Below, in pieces: positions 8,405 to 17,744 of a stretch of 64,000 nucleotides of DNA. The number at the start of each line of letters is the position of its first letter. The stretch's first letter is position 1. The position numbers were made by a program, and so were the translations under genes. The DNA comes from Candidatus Mailhella excrementigallinarum (GTDB lineage Bacteria > Desulfobacterota > Desulfovibrionia > Desulfovibrionales > Desulfovibrionaceae). The stretch is from NCBI GenBank assembly GCA_944324075.1, contig CALUUZ010000004.1, positions 124,001 to 188,000 on the forward strand, in the 5' to 3' direction. Under the pieces are notes generated by a model. That model made no database searches. It was not told the DNA's origin and was given only the letters and a program-made list of their open reading frames with translations.

Positions 8405-9424
8405 ATGCGTATTCTGGTTACCGGGGGATGCGGCTTCATCGGCTCGAACTTCATCCGCCTTGTTCTCGCGCAGTGCGGCAAAACGGAAATCGTCAATCTC
8501 GACAAGCTGACCTATGCCGGCAATCTGGCCAATCTGGCCGATCTGCCGCCGGATCAGGCACGCCGCCACCGTTTCGTCAAAGGGGATATCGCGGATCGAG
8601 CGATGGTATCTTCTCTGCTTGCGCAGGAAAAACCCGACGCCATCGTGCACTTTGCGGCGGAAAGCCATGTGGATCGCTCCATCACGGACGCATCGCCCTT
8701 CATCACCACCAATGTTCTGGGGACTCAGGTTCTTCTGGACTGTGCCAGACAGGCGGGCATACCCCGCATGGTGCATGTTTCCACCGATGAAGTGTACGGA
8801 ACGCTGGGGCCTGAGGGACGTTTCCGCGAGGATACTCCCCTTGCGCCCAACAGCCCCTATTCCGCATCCAAGGCATCGTCGGATCTCCTGGTCCGGGCCG
8901 CGCACGAGACCTTCGGCCAGAATGTGGTCATCACCCGCTGCTCCAACAATTACGGCCCCTATCAGTTCCCGGAAAAGCTCATTCCGCTGATGACGGGCCG
9001 GGCACGCCGGGGCGAGCCGCTGCCTGTATACGGCAGCGGGACCAATGTACGGGACTGGATTCATGTGGAGGATCACTGCCGCGGCGTATTGCTGGCGCTG
9101 GAAAAAGGCCGTCCGGGCGGAGTATACAACTTCGGCGGCGATGCGGAACGGGCCAATCTGGATGTGGTGCGCACCATTCTGCGGCTGACCGGCCGCGATG
9201 AAAGCCTGATCCGTTTCGTCAAGGATCGTCCCGGCCATGATCTGCGCTATGCCATGGATCACTCCCTGGCTTCGCGCGAACTGGGATTTTCTCCCCTGAA
9301 GAACTTTGAAGCCGGTCTGGAAGAAACGGTGCGCTGGTATGAAAGCCACGACGAATGGGTTCGTCAGGTGGAATCCGGAGCCTACCGCGACTTTGAAAAA
9401 ATCTGGTACGGAGAACGCCTATGA
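8405..9424 (+). CDS. rfbB: dTDP-glucose 4,6-dehydratase
   Basis: An extended short-chain dehydrogenase of 339 residues, which is normal length. It shows the NAD-binding GGCGFIGSNF at the N-terminus, the HFAAESHVDRSI region, VSTDEVYG, and Tyr152-x3-Lys156 of the catalytic YSASK. It makes dTDP-4-keto-6-deoxyglucose, the second step towards dTDP-L-rhamnose for surface polysaccharide. The next gene (rfbD) overlaps it by four bases (ATGA). The rfbA and rfbC partners are not in this window. Confidence 0.95.
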   Translation: MRILVTGGCGFIGSNFIRLVLAQCGKTEIVNLDKLTYAGNLANLADLPPDQARRHRFVKGDIADRAMVSSLLAQEKPDAIVHFAAESHVDRSITDASPFITTNVLGTQVLLDCARQAGIPRMVHVSTDEVYGTLGPEGRFREDTPLAPNSPYSASKASSDLLVRAAHETFGQNVVITRCSNNYGPYQFPEKLIPLMTGRARRGEPLPVYGSGTNVRDWIHVEDHCRGVLLALEKGRPGGVYNFGGDAERANLDVVRTILRLTGRDESLIRFVKDRPGHDLRYAMDHSLASRELGFSPLKNFEAGLEETVRWYESHDEWVRQVESGAYRDFEKIWYGERL

Positions 9425-10389
9425 ACGCCGATGTATCATCCGTCGCTTCCTCAGCGGATGCGCCGAGAGAAAATTCCGAAGACATGCCGTTACGCGAAAA
9501 ACCTCCTGTAGCTCTTGTCCTGGGCGGAGCTACCGGCATGCTTGGTCAGGCCCTGACCCGTGCGGCAGCAGCAAAAGGCTGGGATGTCCATACGCTGGGC
9601 CGTGAAGATGGGCCCGTGACGGATCCCGCATTTCTGGAAGATGCGCTGAGCCGCATGAACCCGGACTACATCTTCAACGGCATTGCCTATACTGCCGTGG
9701 ATCTGGCGGAAAGTGAAAAGGAAAGGGCCTGCGCTCTGAACAGGGCCTTTCCCGCCCTGCTCGGCGGCATGACGCGCGGATCCGGCGCGCACCTCATCCA
9801 CTTCAGCACCGATTTTGTCTTCAACGGAAAAAAGCGCGCGCCCTATACCGAAGACGACGCAGCCGACCCGCTCAATGTATACGGCGCAAGCAAACTGGCC
9901 GGTGAGCAGGCGCTTGCCGCTCTTGATATGCCCAACTGCTGCGTGGTCCGCACTGCCTGGCTTTTCGGTCCGGGACGCCGCAATTTCGTGAGCGTCATGC
10001 TGGATATGGCACGAGACGAAGATACGAAAAGAACGATTACTGTTGTGCATGATCAGGTGGGCTCCCCTACCTATACAGTCGATCTTGCCGCCATGAGCCT
10101 CGCCCTTGCCGTGAAACGGGCATCCGGCATCGTGCATGCCGTCAACACCGGGCAGGCCAGCTGGTGCGAGCTGGCCAGTGAAGCCGTCGGACTGGTCAAG
10201 CCTGATGCGCGTATTCAGCCCATCTCCTCCGGGCAGTGGCCGCAAAAGGCCAGACGGCCGTCCTATTCCGTACTTTCCACTGCCCGCCTTACGGAGTTGA
10301 CGGGCATGGTTCCCCGCCCCTGGCCCCAGGCGCTGCGGGACTATGTTTTCGGCATGTACGCGAGCGAAACGCCGGGCAAAACGTCATGA
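9421..10389 (+). CDS. rfbD: dTDP-4-dehydrorhamnose reductase
   Basis: Last step of dTDP-L-rhamnose synthesis, NAD(P)H dependent. The 322-residue protein has a 30-residue N-terminal extension before the Rossmann motif GGATGMLGQ. It then shows TAVDLAE, the STDFVFNG strand and the catalytic YGASKLAGE (Tyr154, Lys158). Its start overlaps the rfbB stop and its stop overlaps the lpxB start (ATGA at both junctions), so the three genes are translationally coupled. Confidence 0.93.
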   Translation: MNADVSSVASSADAPRENSEDMPLREKPPVALVLGGATGMLGQALTRAAAAKGWDVHTLGREDGPVTDPAFLEDALSRMNPDYIFNGIAYTAVDLAESEKERACALNRAFPALLGGMTRGSGAHLIHFSTDFVFNGKKRAPYTEDDAADPLNVYGASKLAGEQALAALDMPNCCVVRTAWLFGPGRRNFVSVMLDMARDEDTKRTITVVHDQVGSPTYTVDLAAMSLALAVKRASGIVHAVNTGQASWCELASEAVGLVKPDARIQPISSGQWPQKARRPSYSVLSTARLTELTGMVPRPWPQALRDYVFGMYASETPGKTS

Positions 10390-11528
10390 AGCTGTGGATC
10401 AGCGCCGGGGAGCTTTCCGGCGACATCCAGGGCGCGGAATTGCTCCGCGCCCTGCGCCGGGAGAGCGAGGCACGCGGGCTGAGACTCGACGCCGCAGGCA
10501 TGGGCGGCGTCAATCTTGAACGAGCGGGACAGCGCAACATGCTCCGGATCGAAGAGCTTTCCGTCATGGGCGTGGTGGAAGTTCTGAGCAGCCTTCCCCG
10601 GATTCCGGGCATGCTGAAACGCGTCAGGCACGCTCTGGCAAAGGAGCGCCCGGATGCAGTTCTGCTGGTGGATGCTCCCGAGTTCAACTTCCGGGTGGCA
10701 AAGATCGCCAGGGAGTTGAATATTCCCGTATATTACTTCATTCCGCCCAAGGTATGGGCATGGCGCACAGGCCGCGTCGCCTTTCTCAAGAAGCATGTGC
10801 GCCGGATATTTTCCATCCTGCCCTTTGAGCTCGATTTTTATCGCTCACACGGCATGGCGGTGGAATATGTGGGCAATCCGCTTGTAGATCTGGTTGATTA
10901 TGAAAACATCCGCCATATCCTGCCCGAACCGGGACGCATCGGACTGATGCCGGGCAGCCGGAAAAAGGAAGTGGAAAGTCTGCTGCCCGCCTTTTCCTCC
11001 GCGGCGGACCTGCTGCTGCGCGAGTTTCCCCGGCTTTCTTTCCATTGCATCCGCGCGCCGCATTTTGCGGAAACCTATCTGCGAAAGTTCTGGAACGGCG
11101 CGGCTCCTCTGCACATGGCCGAACCGGAGGGACGTTATGCCTTCATGCGCAGCTGTCAATGCCTGATGTCCGCTTCCGGTACGGCGACGCTGGAAAGCGG
11201 TCTGGCCGGAGTGCCGACCCTGGTGGCGTATAGGCTGAATCCCCTTTCCTATGCCCTGGGACGCAGAGTGATCAAGGTCAGGTGGATCAGCCTGACCAAT
11301 CTGATTCTGGGAAGGGAAGCCTTTCCGGAGCACATTCAGCAGGATGCCTCCCCGGAGGCGCTGGCCGCACGCATCGGCACATGGCTGCGGGAACCGGAAC
11401 ATTTCGCACGCATGGCCGAAGACATGAAGGAACTGCGCGAAAAATGCGGAACCCCCGGCTCGGCGCAACGCGCGGCCCGGGCGCTGATGAACGCGCTGGA
11501 AGAGCAGGGCAGCCTGGAGATGTTCTAG
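10386..11528 (+). CDS. lpxB: Lipid-A-disaccharide synthase
   Basis: A GT-B glycosyltransferase that joins UDP-diacylglucosamine and lipid X into the lipid A disaccharide on the inner membrane. The protein has 380 residues with family landmarks in order: SAGELSGD near residues 5-12, VDAPEFNFR, PPKVWAWR, GNPLVD, MPGSRKKEV and SASGTATLE. Its coupling to rfbB-rfbD links lipid A and rhamnose-containing surface glycan synthesis. A hairpin-rich repeat block lies downstream. Confidence 0.95.
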   Translation: MKLWISAGELSGDIQGAELLRALRRESEARGLRLDAAGMGGVNLERAGQRNMLRIEELSVMGVVEVLSSLPRIPGMLKRVRHALAKERPDAVLLVDAPEFNFRVAKIARELNIPVYYFIPPKVWAWRTGRVAFLKKHVRRIFSILPFELDFYRSHGMAVEYVGNPLVDLVDYENIRHILPEPGRIGLMPGSRKKEVESLLPAFSSAADLLLREFPRLSFHCIRAPHFAETYLRKFWNGAAPLHMAEPEGRYAFMRSCQCLMSASGTATLESGLAGVPTLVAYRLNPLSYALGRRVIKVRWISLTNLILGREAFPEHIQQDASPEALAARIGTWLREPEHFARMAEDMKELREKCGTPGSAQRAARALMNALEEQGSLEMF

Positions 11529-11599
11529 GGCCTGTTCCGCAAACAGAGAATAAACATCATTTTTACAGGGATTCGTCTCTGTTCTCTTCATCCGTAAGG

Positions 11600-11690
11600 C
11601 TCTGTGCATCCCGCGACTTCAGACATGAAGCCTGCGGGCCGGAATCCTGTGTTCCGGCCCCTTCAATAGCAGAATGCTCCAGATTCTCAC
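11600..11690. repeat. Dispersed intergenic repeat block between convergent lpxB and cobD
   Basis: Contains GAAGCCTGCGGGCCGGAA followed by a strong hairpin (nine paired bases, GGGCCGGAA and TTCCGGCCC, 11636-11660, seven-base loop) and then AGAATGCTCC. It matches the module near 58205-58240 and 25605-25680. With no T-tract it is not a standard terminator, though it could stop transcription at this convergent junction. Confidence 0.65.
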
Positions 11691-11801
11691 GCCAGGGCCG
11701 GTGACGCCAAAACGGATTTGCAACGGCTCCGGAGATATGGGGGGCTTCACGCCAGACTCTCCCGCACAAACCTCCAGAAAAAGTTTGGTGAATGCCCTGC
11801 G

Positions 11802-12809
11802 TCATCCCCACAACGCCGCGGCAAGGCAAAGCAGCGCAATGAGCGTTCCCGCCAGTCCCGCGACAAACAGATGGAACATCAGCCCCCTGATCCTTGCTCC
11901 GTCCCACGACACAGTTCCGGACGCATCGGAAAGAGGTCCGAGCCGGGGTTTCTCCTTAACCTCCCCGTGGTACACTGTCGCTCCTCCCATGGCCGCTCCG
12001 TGCATCCACGCCGCCACAGCCATGGGCCAGCCGGCGTTCGGGCTTTCCATGCGCCGGGCCTGAGCGCGCACTGTCCGCCATCCCGGCCACAGTTCCGAAC
12101 GGGTGGCCCCGCTCATGCCGTAAGCCGTAAGCCACAGCAGCAGCGCGGAAAGGCGCGCGGGCACAAACGCCAGAAGATCGTCCGCACGCGCAGCCGCCTT
12201 GCCGAAGTATTCCCAGCGCGGCGTGTGATATCCCCACATGGAGTCCGCTGTACTGACCGTCTTGTAAGCCCACAGGCCCACGGGGCCTCCCAGACTCAGC
12301 CAGAACAGCGGCGCAATGAAGGCATCATTGAAATTTTCCGCCAGGCTTTCAGCCAGTGCACGATAGATATCCCGCGTATCCGCAGTGCGCAGATCACGGC
12401 TGACCAGATGGCTCACCCGCAAGCGCCCTTCTTCAATATCGCCCCGCTCCAGCGCGGCCAGGGCCTTTCGTCCCGCACGCAACAGGTGCCCGAGAGCCAG
12501 TCCGCTGTAACAGAGAAAGAGCAGAATCCAGCCGCCCAGAAAGGGAACTGCCCCGAGCAGACTTACCGCCGCGGCGGAAAGAGCCACAGCCGCCAGCAGC
12601 GCCAGCATCCCGGCACGGAATTCTCCGTTGGACAGAGTGGAAGCGGTATTTCCTCCCTGCAGCCTGGCGGCAAGAGGATGCATATATTTTTCCAGCGCAT
12701 CCAGCATGTTTCCTGCCAGAGAAACCGGGTGGGGAATATGCGGATACCGCATGCCCAAATCCAGTATCACTGCCAGCGGCATCATCCAGACAAGAGTGGA
12801 CAAATCCAT
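11802..12809 (-). CDS. cobD: Adenosylcobinamide-phosphate synthase (CobD/CbiB)
   Basis: A 335-residue inner-membrane protein with several transmembrane segments. It attaches aminopropanol (phosphate) to adenosylcobyric acid in the B12 pathway. Landmarks are D-L-G-M-RYPHIPHPV near residue 17, RDTRDIYRALAESLAENFNDAFIAPLFW in two blocks, AYKTVSTADSMWGY, and a C-terminal PNAGWPMAVAAWMHG. GGGAGA precedes the ATG. It is the only dedicated cobalamin-assembly gene in the window besides cobA-hemD. Confidence 0.92.
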   Translation of the reverse strand: MDLSTLVWMMPLAVILDLGMRYPHIPHPVSLAGNMLDALEKYMHPLAARLQGGNTASTLSNGEFRAGMLALLAAVALSAAAVSLLGAVPFLGGWILLFLCYSGLALGHLLRAGRKALAALERGDIEEGRLRVSHLVSRDLRTADTRDIYRALAESLAENFNDAFIAPLFWLSLGGPVGLWAYKTVSTADSMWGYHTPRWEYFGKAAARADDLLAFVPARLSALLLWLTAYGMSGATRSELWPGWRTVRAQARRMESPNAGWPMAVAAWMHGAAMGGATVYHGEVKEKPRLGPLSDASGTVSWDGARIRGLMFHLFVAGLAGTLIALLCLAAALWG

Positions 12810-12825
12810 ATCGTCTCCCGAACTG

Positions 12826-12936
12826 ATTCAAGTTCAAAGCGTTTTGAAGTCGAAGCGCCTGCAGCCGGAATCGTGTTCCGGCACGCAGGTTTCACGCCTG
12901 AAGCCGGGGGCGGGAACGCCTTCAAGGCGAACCTCT
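12826..12936. repeat. Dispersed intergenic repeat block upstream of cobD
   Basis: Holds GCCGGAATCGTGTTCCGGC (a hairpin), GCAGGTTTCACGCCTGAAGCCGG and GCGTTTTGAAGTCGAAGCG, in the order seen at 57060-57090. It separates two genes that run in the same direction. Confidence 0.6.
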
Positions 12937-13416
12937 TTACCATGCCTCAAGCCCGCCGGTTCTGGCCAGCGCCGCCATCAGCACTATGCCGGCCGAAGTG
13001 GACAGATTAAGGCTGCGGATATTATCATTAATGGGAATACGCACCCGATGGGAGGAGAGCTGCAGCACCTCGGGAGGCAGGCCGCGCGTTTCCGGGCCGA
13101 ACACAAGAGCATCCTCCGCCGCAAAGGGAAACCGGTGCACCGGAACGGAAGCTTCCGCCGTCCTGGCGCTGGTCATGACCAGTCGCCTCCCCGCTCCGCC
13201 TTCCGGCCCGCTTTCGGCAAGATAGTCCTCCAGACGACGCCACACCCGAATCCGCACATGCGGCCAGTAGTCCAGCCCGGCACGGCGAAGATAACGATCT
13301 TCCAGCGAAAAGCCCAGAGGCTCGACAAGGTGCAGAGGCGTATCGGTTCCCGCGCAGAGCCGGGCGATATTTCCGGTATTGGGGGGAATTTCCGGCTCAA
13401 AAAGTACAATATGCAT
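12937..13416 (-). CDS. trmL: tRNA (cytidine(34)-2'-O)-methyltransferase
   Basis: A small SPOUT-class methyltransferase of 159 residues that modifies the wobble base of leucine tRNAs. The family signature is clear: FEPEIPPNTGNIARLC at the N-terminus, LVEPLGF, LVFGPETRGLP, and the knot-forming RIPINDNIRSLNLSTSAGI split around residue 140. I chose ATG 13416; a GTG at 13428 overlaps the stop codon of the upstream gene (GTGA) and would add four residues. Either way it is tightly coupled to the NagZ-like gene. Confidence 0.92.
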   Translation of the reverse strand: MHIVLFEPEIPPNTGNIARLCAGTDTPLHLVEPLGFSLEDRYLRRAGLDYWPHVRIRVWRRLEDYLAESGPEGGAGRRLVMTSARTAEASVPVHRFPFAAEDALVFGPETRGLPPEVLQLSSHRVRIPINDNIRSLNLSTSAGIVLMAALARTGGLEAW

Positions 13417-13424
13417 GGAACATC

Positions 13425-14552
13425 TCACTGCCGGGAGTTATTCACGAACGCCTTGAGCTCCCGGATGCGTTCATAGGACGCGCGGATGCGCTCCGGAGGG
13501 ATATCTCCCTCATCAATCAGCTCCATCAGCGCGGCGTGGACAAGAAACGGCAGTTCCTCATCATAGTGAAGATTATTGCCGAAAAGCAGAATATCCGCCC
13601 CTGCATTCACGGCAAGGCGGATGCGTTCCTTCAGCGGATATTGCGACGCCACGGCTTCCATATCCAGATCGTCGGTAACGATCACGCCCCGGAAACCGAG
13701 CTTCTCCCGCAGCAACCCCGTCACCACGGCAGGAGAAAGACTCGCGGGCCTGTCATCCAGCCGGCGGAGAGTCACATGCGCAACCATGACCATGGCGGGA
13801 AGATTCCTGCCCAGCAGATCGCGGTATGGTTCAAGCTCCCTCTCCGACCATGTTTCGCTGATATCGGCGTATCCTTCATGGGTATCTCCCCTCGCGCTGC
13901 CGTGTCCGGGAAAGTGCTTGTAACAGCATACAATGCGCGCATTTCGCATACCCCGCGCAAATGCTGCCCCATGCCGGGCAACTCCGGCCGGTTCGGAAGA
14001 AAAAGCCCGTTCCTGTCTGCCTATGGCCGGACTGTCCGGCCAATGCAGATCCAAAGACGGCGCAAAGTTGAGATTAATCCCCATATCGGCCAGCATCAGC
14101 CCCATATCAAGAGCGGTTTCCCATGTATGCTGGGGAGAGCGCCTTCCCATGTTCAGCGCGGAAGGCCAGTCCCGGAAACCATTGTGAGCCGAAAGCCGCC
14201 GCACCCTGCCTCCTTCCTGATCCACGGCTATCCACACAGGAGCGCACGGCCCGGCGCTCCCCGCCTCCGCAAGGCGGGCCGTCAGCGCCTTCAACTGCTC
14301 AGGGGAGGAAATATTGCGCGTCTTTCCCGTTTGGATATCCTTTGCAAACAGAATGACCCCTCCGATCTTTCCTTCGCGCAGGGCACGCAGGGGCGGCGCA
14401 TTGTCATGTTCCAGAGCCTGGCCCCTGAAACCGGTCATGATCATCTCTCCCGCCATGACGGACAAATCAGCCGACTTCCCCCGCGCGAAAGACTCCGCCC
14501 TGCACGGAAGCACGGCAATCAGGACAGAAATCAGACACCAGACCACATACAT
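13425..14552 (-). CDS. Glycoside hydrolase family 3 beta-N-acetylhexosaminidase (NagZ-like), exported
   Basis: A 375-residue protein with an N-terminal hydrophobic signal segment (VVWCLISVLIAVLPCRA) and a single TIM-barrel GH3 domain. It includes IAVDQEGGRVRRL, NLNFAPSLDL, CCYKHFPGHGSARGDTHEGY (the KHFPGHG and D-x-H catalytic pair) and VIVTDDLDMEA. NagZ enzymes remove GlcNAc from muropeptides during wall recycling. An exported form suggests action in the periplasm or on surface glycans. ATG 14552 has AAGG five bases upstream; earlier in-frame ATGs at 14585 and 14564 lack a site. Confidence 0.85.
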   Translation of the reverse strand: MYVVWCLISVLIAVLPCRAESFARGKSADLSVMAGEMIMTGFRGQALEHDNAPPLRALREGKIGGVILFAKDIQTGKTRNISSPEQLKALTARLAEAGSAGPCAPVWIAVDQEGGRVRRLSAHNGFRDWPSALNMGRRSPQHTWETALDMGLMLADMGINLNFAPSLDLHWPDSPAIGRQERAFSSEPAGVARHGAAFARGMRNARIVCCYKHFPGHGSARGDTHEGYADISETWSERELEPYRDLLGRNLPAMVMVAHVTLRRLDDRPASLSPAVVTGLLREKLGFRGVIVTDDLDMEAVASQYPLKERIRLAVNAGADILLFGNNLHYDEELPFLVHAALMELIDEGDIPPERIRASYERIRELKAFVNNSRQ

Positions 14553-14692
14553 GTTTACCTTCATCTCGCATGTGTAGCCCGCCATTCAGCGCTTGGCAAG
14601 CCGCCCCCCTGCCGGTCATCTTCCCGGCTTGCCTTTTGCTCCGTAATCCCTATTATCTGAACATAGTATACATATCATTATGGAGTTTACGC

Positions 14693-15739
14693 ATGACCAG
14701 CCAATTCAAGACCATGTTTCTGCTGGCGCTGCTTTCGGGCCTGATCATCGTGCTCGGAGGAGCGGTGGGAGGCAGGGGCGGCATCATGATCGCTCTCGCC
14801 TTTGCCCTGGTGATGAATATCGGCAGCTACTGGTATTCCGACAAAATCGTGCTTTCCATGTACCGGGCGCGGGAACTTTCCCCGCAGGAAGCCCCCATGC
14901 TTCATCAGATGGTGGAGGAACTGGCCGGGAATGCGGGTGTTCCCAAGCCCCGTGTCTACCTTGTGCCGCAGGAGGCCCCCAACGCCTTCGCCACGGGCCG
15001 CAACCCGCAGAACAGCGCCGTCGCCGTAACGGAGGGCATCATGCGCCTGCTTTCCCCGCGAGAGCTGCGCGGCGTACTCGCACACGAAATGGCCCATGTC
15101 GCCAACCGCGACATTCTTATCCAGACCGTCGCGGGAGTGCTGGCCTCTGCCATCACGGCCATTGCCAACTTCGCGCAGTTTGCCGCCATTTTCGGCGGAA
15201 GAAGCGGCGACGGCGAAGAGCGGGGCAATCCTCTGGCCATGCTGCTCATGGCCCTGCTTGCGCCCATGGCCGCAGGGCTGATTCAGATGGCCATATCCCG
15301 TACCCGCGAATACAAGGCTGACGCCACGGGCGCAAGCTTCTGCCGGGACCCTCTGGCTCTGGCCTCGGCACTGGACAAACTGACCGCGTACAGCCGGCGC
15401 ATCCCCATGCAGGGGAACCCCTCCACGGAAAACATGTTCATCGTTTCGCCTTTCTCCGGCAGAAGCATGGCCAACCTGTTCAGTACGCATCCGCCCATGG
15501 AGGAGCGCGTGGCGCGCTTGCGGGAAATGGCACGCGGCGGCGTTCAGTCCGCGCCGGCGGATGATTTTTCCTCTCCCGGATCGGGGGAATGGGATCTTCT
15601 GAATGGCAGAGGCGTTTCAGCGCAGAAATCTTCTCCGCGTCCGGAGGGATCGGGCTGGGAACGCCTTATGAACAAGCCAGGCCCTTCCGGGGGAAGCGGC
15701 GATGCGCCGTCAGGCTGGGAACGTTTCAGGAACAGATAG
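14693..15739 (+). CDS. htpX: Membrane zinc metalloprotease HtpX
   Basis: A 348-residue M48-family protease that degrades damaged inner-membrane proteins. Two N-terminal membrane helices are followed by the zinc motif HEMAH (His131, Glu132, His135), two more helices after it, and SRTREYKADATGA, which carries the third ligand. The C-terminal 60 residues are Gly/Ser-rich with two WER(L/F) repeats not typical of the core family. GGAG lies seven bases before the ATG. Upstream AT-rich DNA (14640-14685) probably holds its promoter. Confidence 0.92.
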   Translation: MTSQFKTMFLLALLSGLIIVLGGAVGGRGGIMIALAFALVMNIGSYWYSDKIVLSMYRARELSPQEAPMLHQMVEELAGNAGVPKPRVYLVPQEAPNAFATGRNPQNSAVAVTEGIMRLLSPRELRGVLAHEMAHVANRDILIQTVAGVLASAITAIANFAQFAAIFGGRSGDGEERGNPLAMLLMALLAPMAAGLIQMAISRTREYKADATGASFCRDPLALASALDKLTAYSRRIPMQGNPSTENMFIVSPFSGRSMANLFSTHPPMEERVARLREMARGGVQSAPADDFSSPGSGEWDLLNGRGVSAQKSSPRPEGSGWERLMNKPGPSGGSGDAPSGWERFRNR

Positions 15740-16376
15740 CCTTGGAAGGCAAGCCAGAAACGCGACGGGAAATTCCTGTTCCGTTCAGAGCATCAAATTG
15801 CCAGCCTGCCGATCTCGCGCTGAAGAAAACGTGTCATAAGCAGGGTACAACAGAGAGCGTTTCCGCTTTGAAAGGCTGCCGGAGTCTTGCGTAGCGCAAG
15901 ACTCCGGCCTCAGGCGTGAAGCCTGCGGGCCAGAAGAACATGGACTCCTTGTCGCATATGTTCAACGCCTTTCTGCCGCAGAACCGTGTTGCTGGCGTTG
16001 CGCGAGGCGTACGGTTCCGTTCCGGCTGTGAGGCGGCAGTATGCGCTGCGCCGCAAGGACAGCCCGTGTCCACACGGGCGAAAGGCGCCATGTATCCACG
16101 GCCGGCCCGCTTGCGGCTTCGTCGCTCAAAGCTGGCTGACGCTCGCGCCTCCGGCAGTCAAGGGCGCATATTTCTTTTTATCAACCGAAAACTTGAACAA
16201 CGCCGATGAAAAAGGGAAAGGGTCTGTGACAGTCAGAAACCATGCTGATGATACATTCAGTCACATCGCCTTTCCGCAACATTCCGCCGAACCCTCCGGC
16301 CCTGCGGGCTGCCCGCAGGTTCATGCCGCAACGTCGGAAACAATTTTCCCGCCACGGGGACAAGGCTCCGGAGATG
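15740..16376. repeat. Long block of dispersed repeat modules with a perfect 14-bp hairpin
   Basis: No gene is visible between convergent htpX and fliM. 15878-15908 is a perfect 14-base inverted repeat with a TAG loop, then GGCGTGAAGCCTGCGGGCC. 15985-16200 matches the blocks at 50850 and 55965 (GGCAGTATGCGCTGCGCCGCAAGGACAG, GTCCACACGGGCGAAAGG) and ends in the TTTATCAACCGAAAACTTGAACAACG segment also found at 25865 and 34495. A nine-base inverted repeat CCTGCGGGC-T-GCCCGCAGG sits at 16301-16319. Confidence 0.7.
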
Positions 16377-17357
16377 CTATGTATACTGCGGCTCCTCGCT
16401 CTTGATAATCTGGAATGCCTTGTTGGACTTCACCGTACCGGGAATGCCCCAGTATTTCACCACACCCGCGACCGTGCAGGGCAGCAGTTCCTCTATATCC
16501 GTATCCAGCACCAGCACGTCACCCACCTGGAGCCGCAGGAGCTGATTGCCCGTAATCTGCGTGCCTCCCATGCGTATCTTCAGATCCACCGGGGTTTCCA
16601 TCAGGCGATCCTTGAGCCGTCCCACCCAGGCGTGGTCAACTTCAAGACGTTCCGTCTGATAGTTGGCATTGAGCTTGCTGCGTATCGGCTCAATGGTGGA
16701 ATACGGCAGGCAGATGATCATGGAGCCTATGGATGAATCCAGCTCCACCTCAAAGTTGATCACCACGACCACATCGCTTGGGGGCACAATGGCCGCGAAC
16801 TGGGGGTTAATTTCCGATCTTACCAGTTCCATCTTGATGTCATGCACGGGCCGCCAGGATTCCTCCATGGTCTGAAGGGCCAGCTTGATGACGCGATCCA
16901 CGATGGCCTGTTCGATGCGCGTGAACTCACGCCCCTCGATCTTGGGCTGTGAGCCGATGCCGCCGAAAATATTTTCCACCAGGGAAAAGACCAGACGCGC
17001 GTCCACAACAATCAGAGCATTGCCGCGCAGCGGCTCCATCTTGAAGATATTGATGCTGGTGGGCACCGGCAGGGAACGCATGAACTCGCCGAATTTGGTC
17101 ATGTCGATGGAGATGGGGTTCAGCTCCACACGCTTGCGCACAGCATTGGTCAGGGCGTTGGTACACAGCCGGGCAAAACGATCGTTGATGATTTCAAGCA
17201 CCGGCATGCGGCCGCGAATGATGCGATCCTGATTGGCAAGATCAAAGGGAACGATGCCGGAATCATCTTCCGGTATGTCCGTTTCCGTTTCCAGCTCGCC
17301 GCCGGACAAGCCCCTGAGCAGGGCATCAACTTCATCCTGGGCCAGAATCTTATCCAT
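16377..17357 (-). CDS. fliM: Flagellar motor switch protein FliM
   Basis: A 326-residue C-ring protein that binds phospho-CheY and sets rotation direction. The N-terminal EIDAL-like CheY-binding peptide is present as LAQDEVDALLRG. The middle CheC-like domain includes RGRMPVLEIINDRFARL and the GGIGSQPKIEGREFT loop, and the C-terminal SpoA domain ends VAGVVKYWGIPGTV. ATG 17357 gives the canonical start; upstream in-frame codons to 17405 are unlikely. It is not next to fliG or fliN, so the motor-switch genes are scattered. Confidence 0.95.
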   Translation of the reverse strand: MDKILAQDEVDALLRGLSGGELETETDIPEDDSGIVPFDLANQDRIIRGRMPVLEIINDRFARLCTNALTNAVRKRVELNPISIDMTKFGEFMRSLPVPTSINIFKMEPLRGNALIVVDARLVFSLVENIFGGIGSQPKIEGREFTRIEQAIVDRVIKLALQTMEESWRPVHDIKMELVRSEINPQFAAIVPPSDVVVVINFEVELDSSIGSMIICLPYSTIEPIRSKLNANYQTERLEVDHAWVGRLKDRLMETPVDLKIRMGGTQITGNQLLRLQVGDVLVLDTDIEELLPCTVAGVVKYWGIPGTVKSNKAFQIIKSEEPQYT

Positions 17358-17744
17358 AATGCAATCCGTCTTTTTACGCTGAATATCCATGTGATATTCA
17401 GCCAATTCCCCGACCGGGTCAAGGCCCCGATCCTTCCGCCGTTCTCCTGTCGTCCAGATCGTCTTCAGAACATATCATTCCTGAAGATGACGCATGGCCG
17501 ACACCCTGCACCCTGCTCCGCAGGCTTCATGCCTGAAGCCGAAGCCCGCCCCGCTCACTCCTCACATGGCGTCGACGCGGCTCCACGCGCATGCCGTTCG
17601 CGCCTCCGGCGCTCAATGGCCTGTCCGCCCGGATGAAAACACGTCTGAAATAAAAATGCGCAAAACCTCAAGCAAAAAGCATGCCAATAACGCCAGCAAA
17701 GTAATTTTCCTTGCCAACGCACGGAGGATGGGCAAAAACAGGAC
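17358..17744. repeat. Divergent intergenic region with a partial repeat block
   Basis: About 17490-17640 contains GCAGGCTTCATGCCTGAAGCCG and CGCGCCTCCGGCGCTCAATGG, matching the repeat modules near 12890 and 26285. The remainder should hold the fliM promoter and that of the ferredoxin gene, but I found no clear sigma-54 or sigma-70 site. Confidence 0.5.

Noticed and set aside
15878..15908. Terminator of htpX at the 14-bp hairpin
   Set aside because: No T-tract on either strand and it lies within a repeat module 139 bases past the stop; better explained as part of the repeat family.
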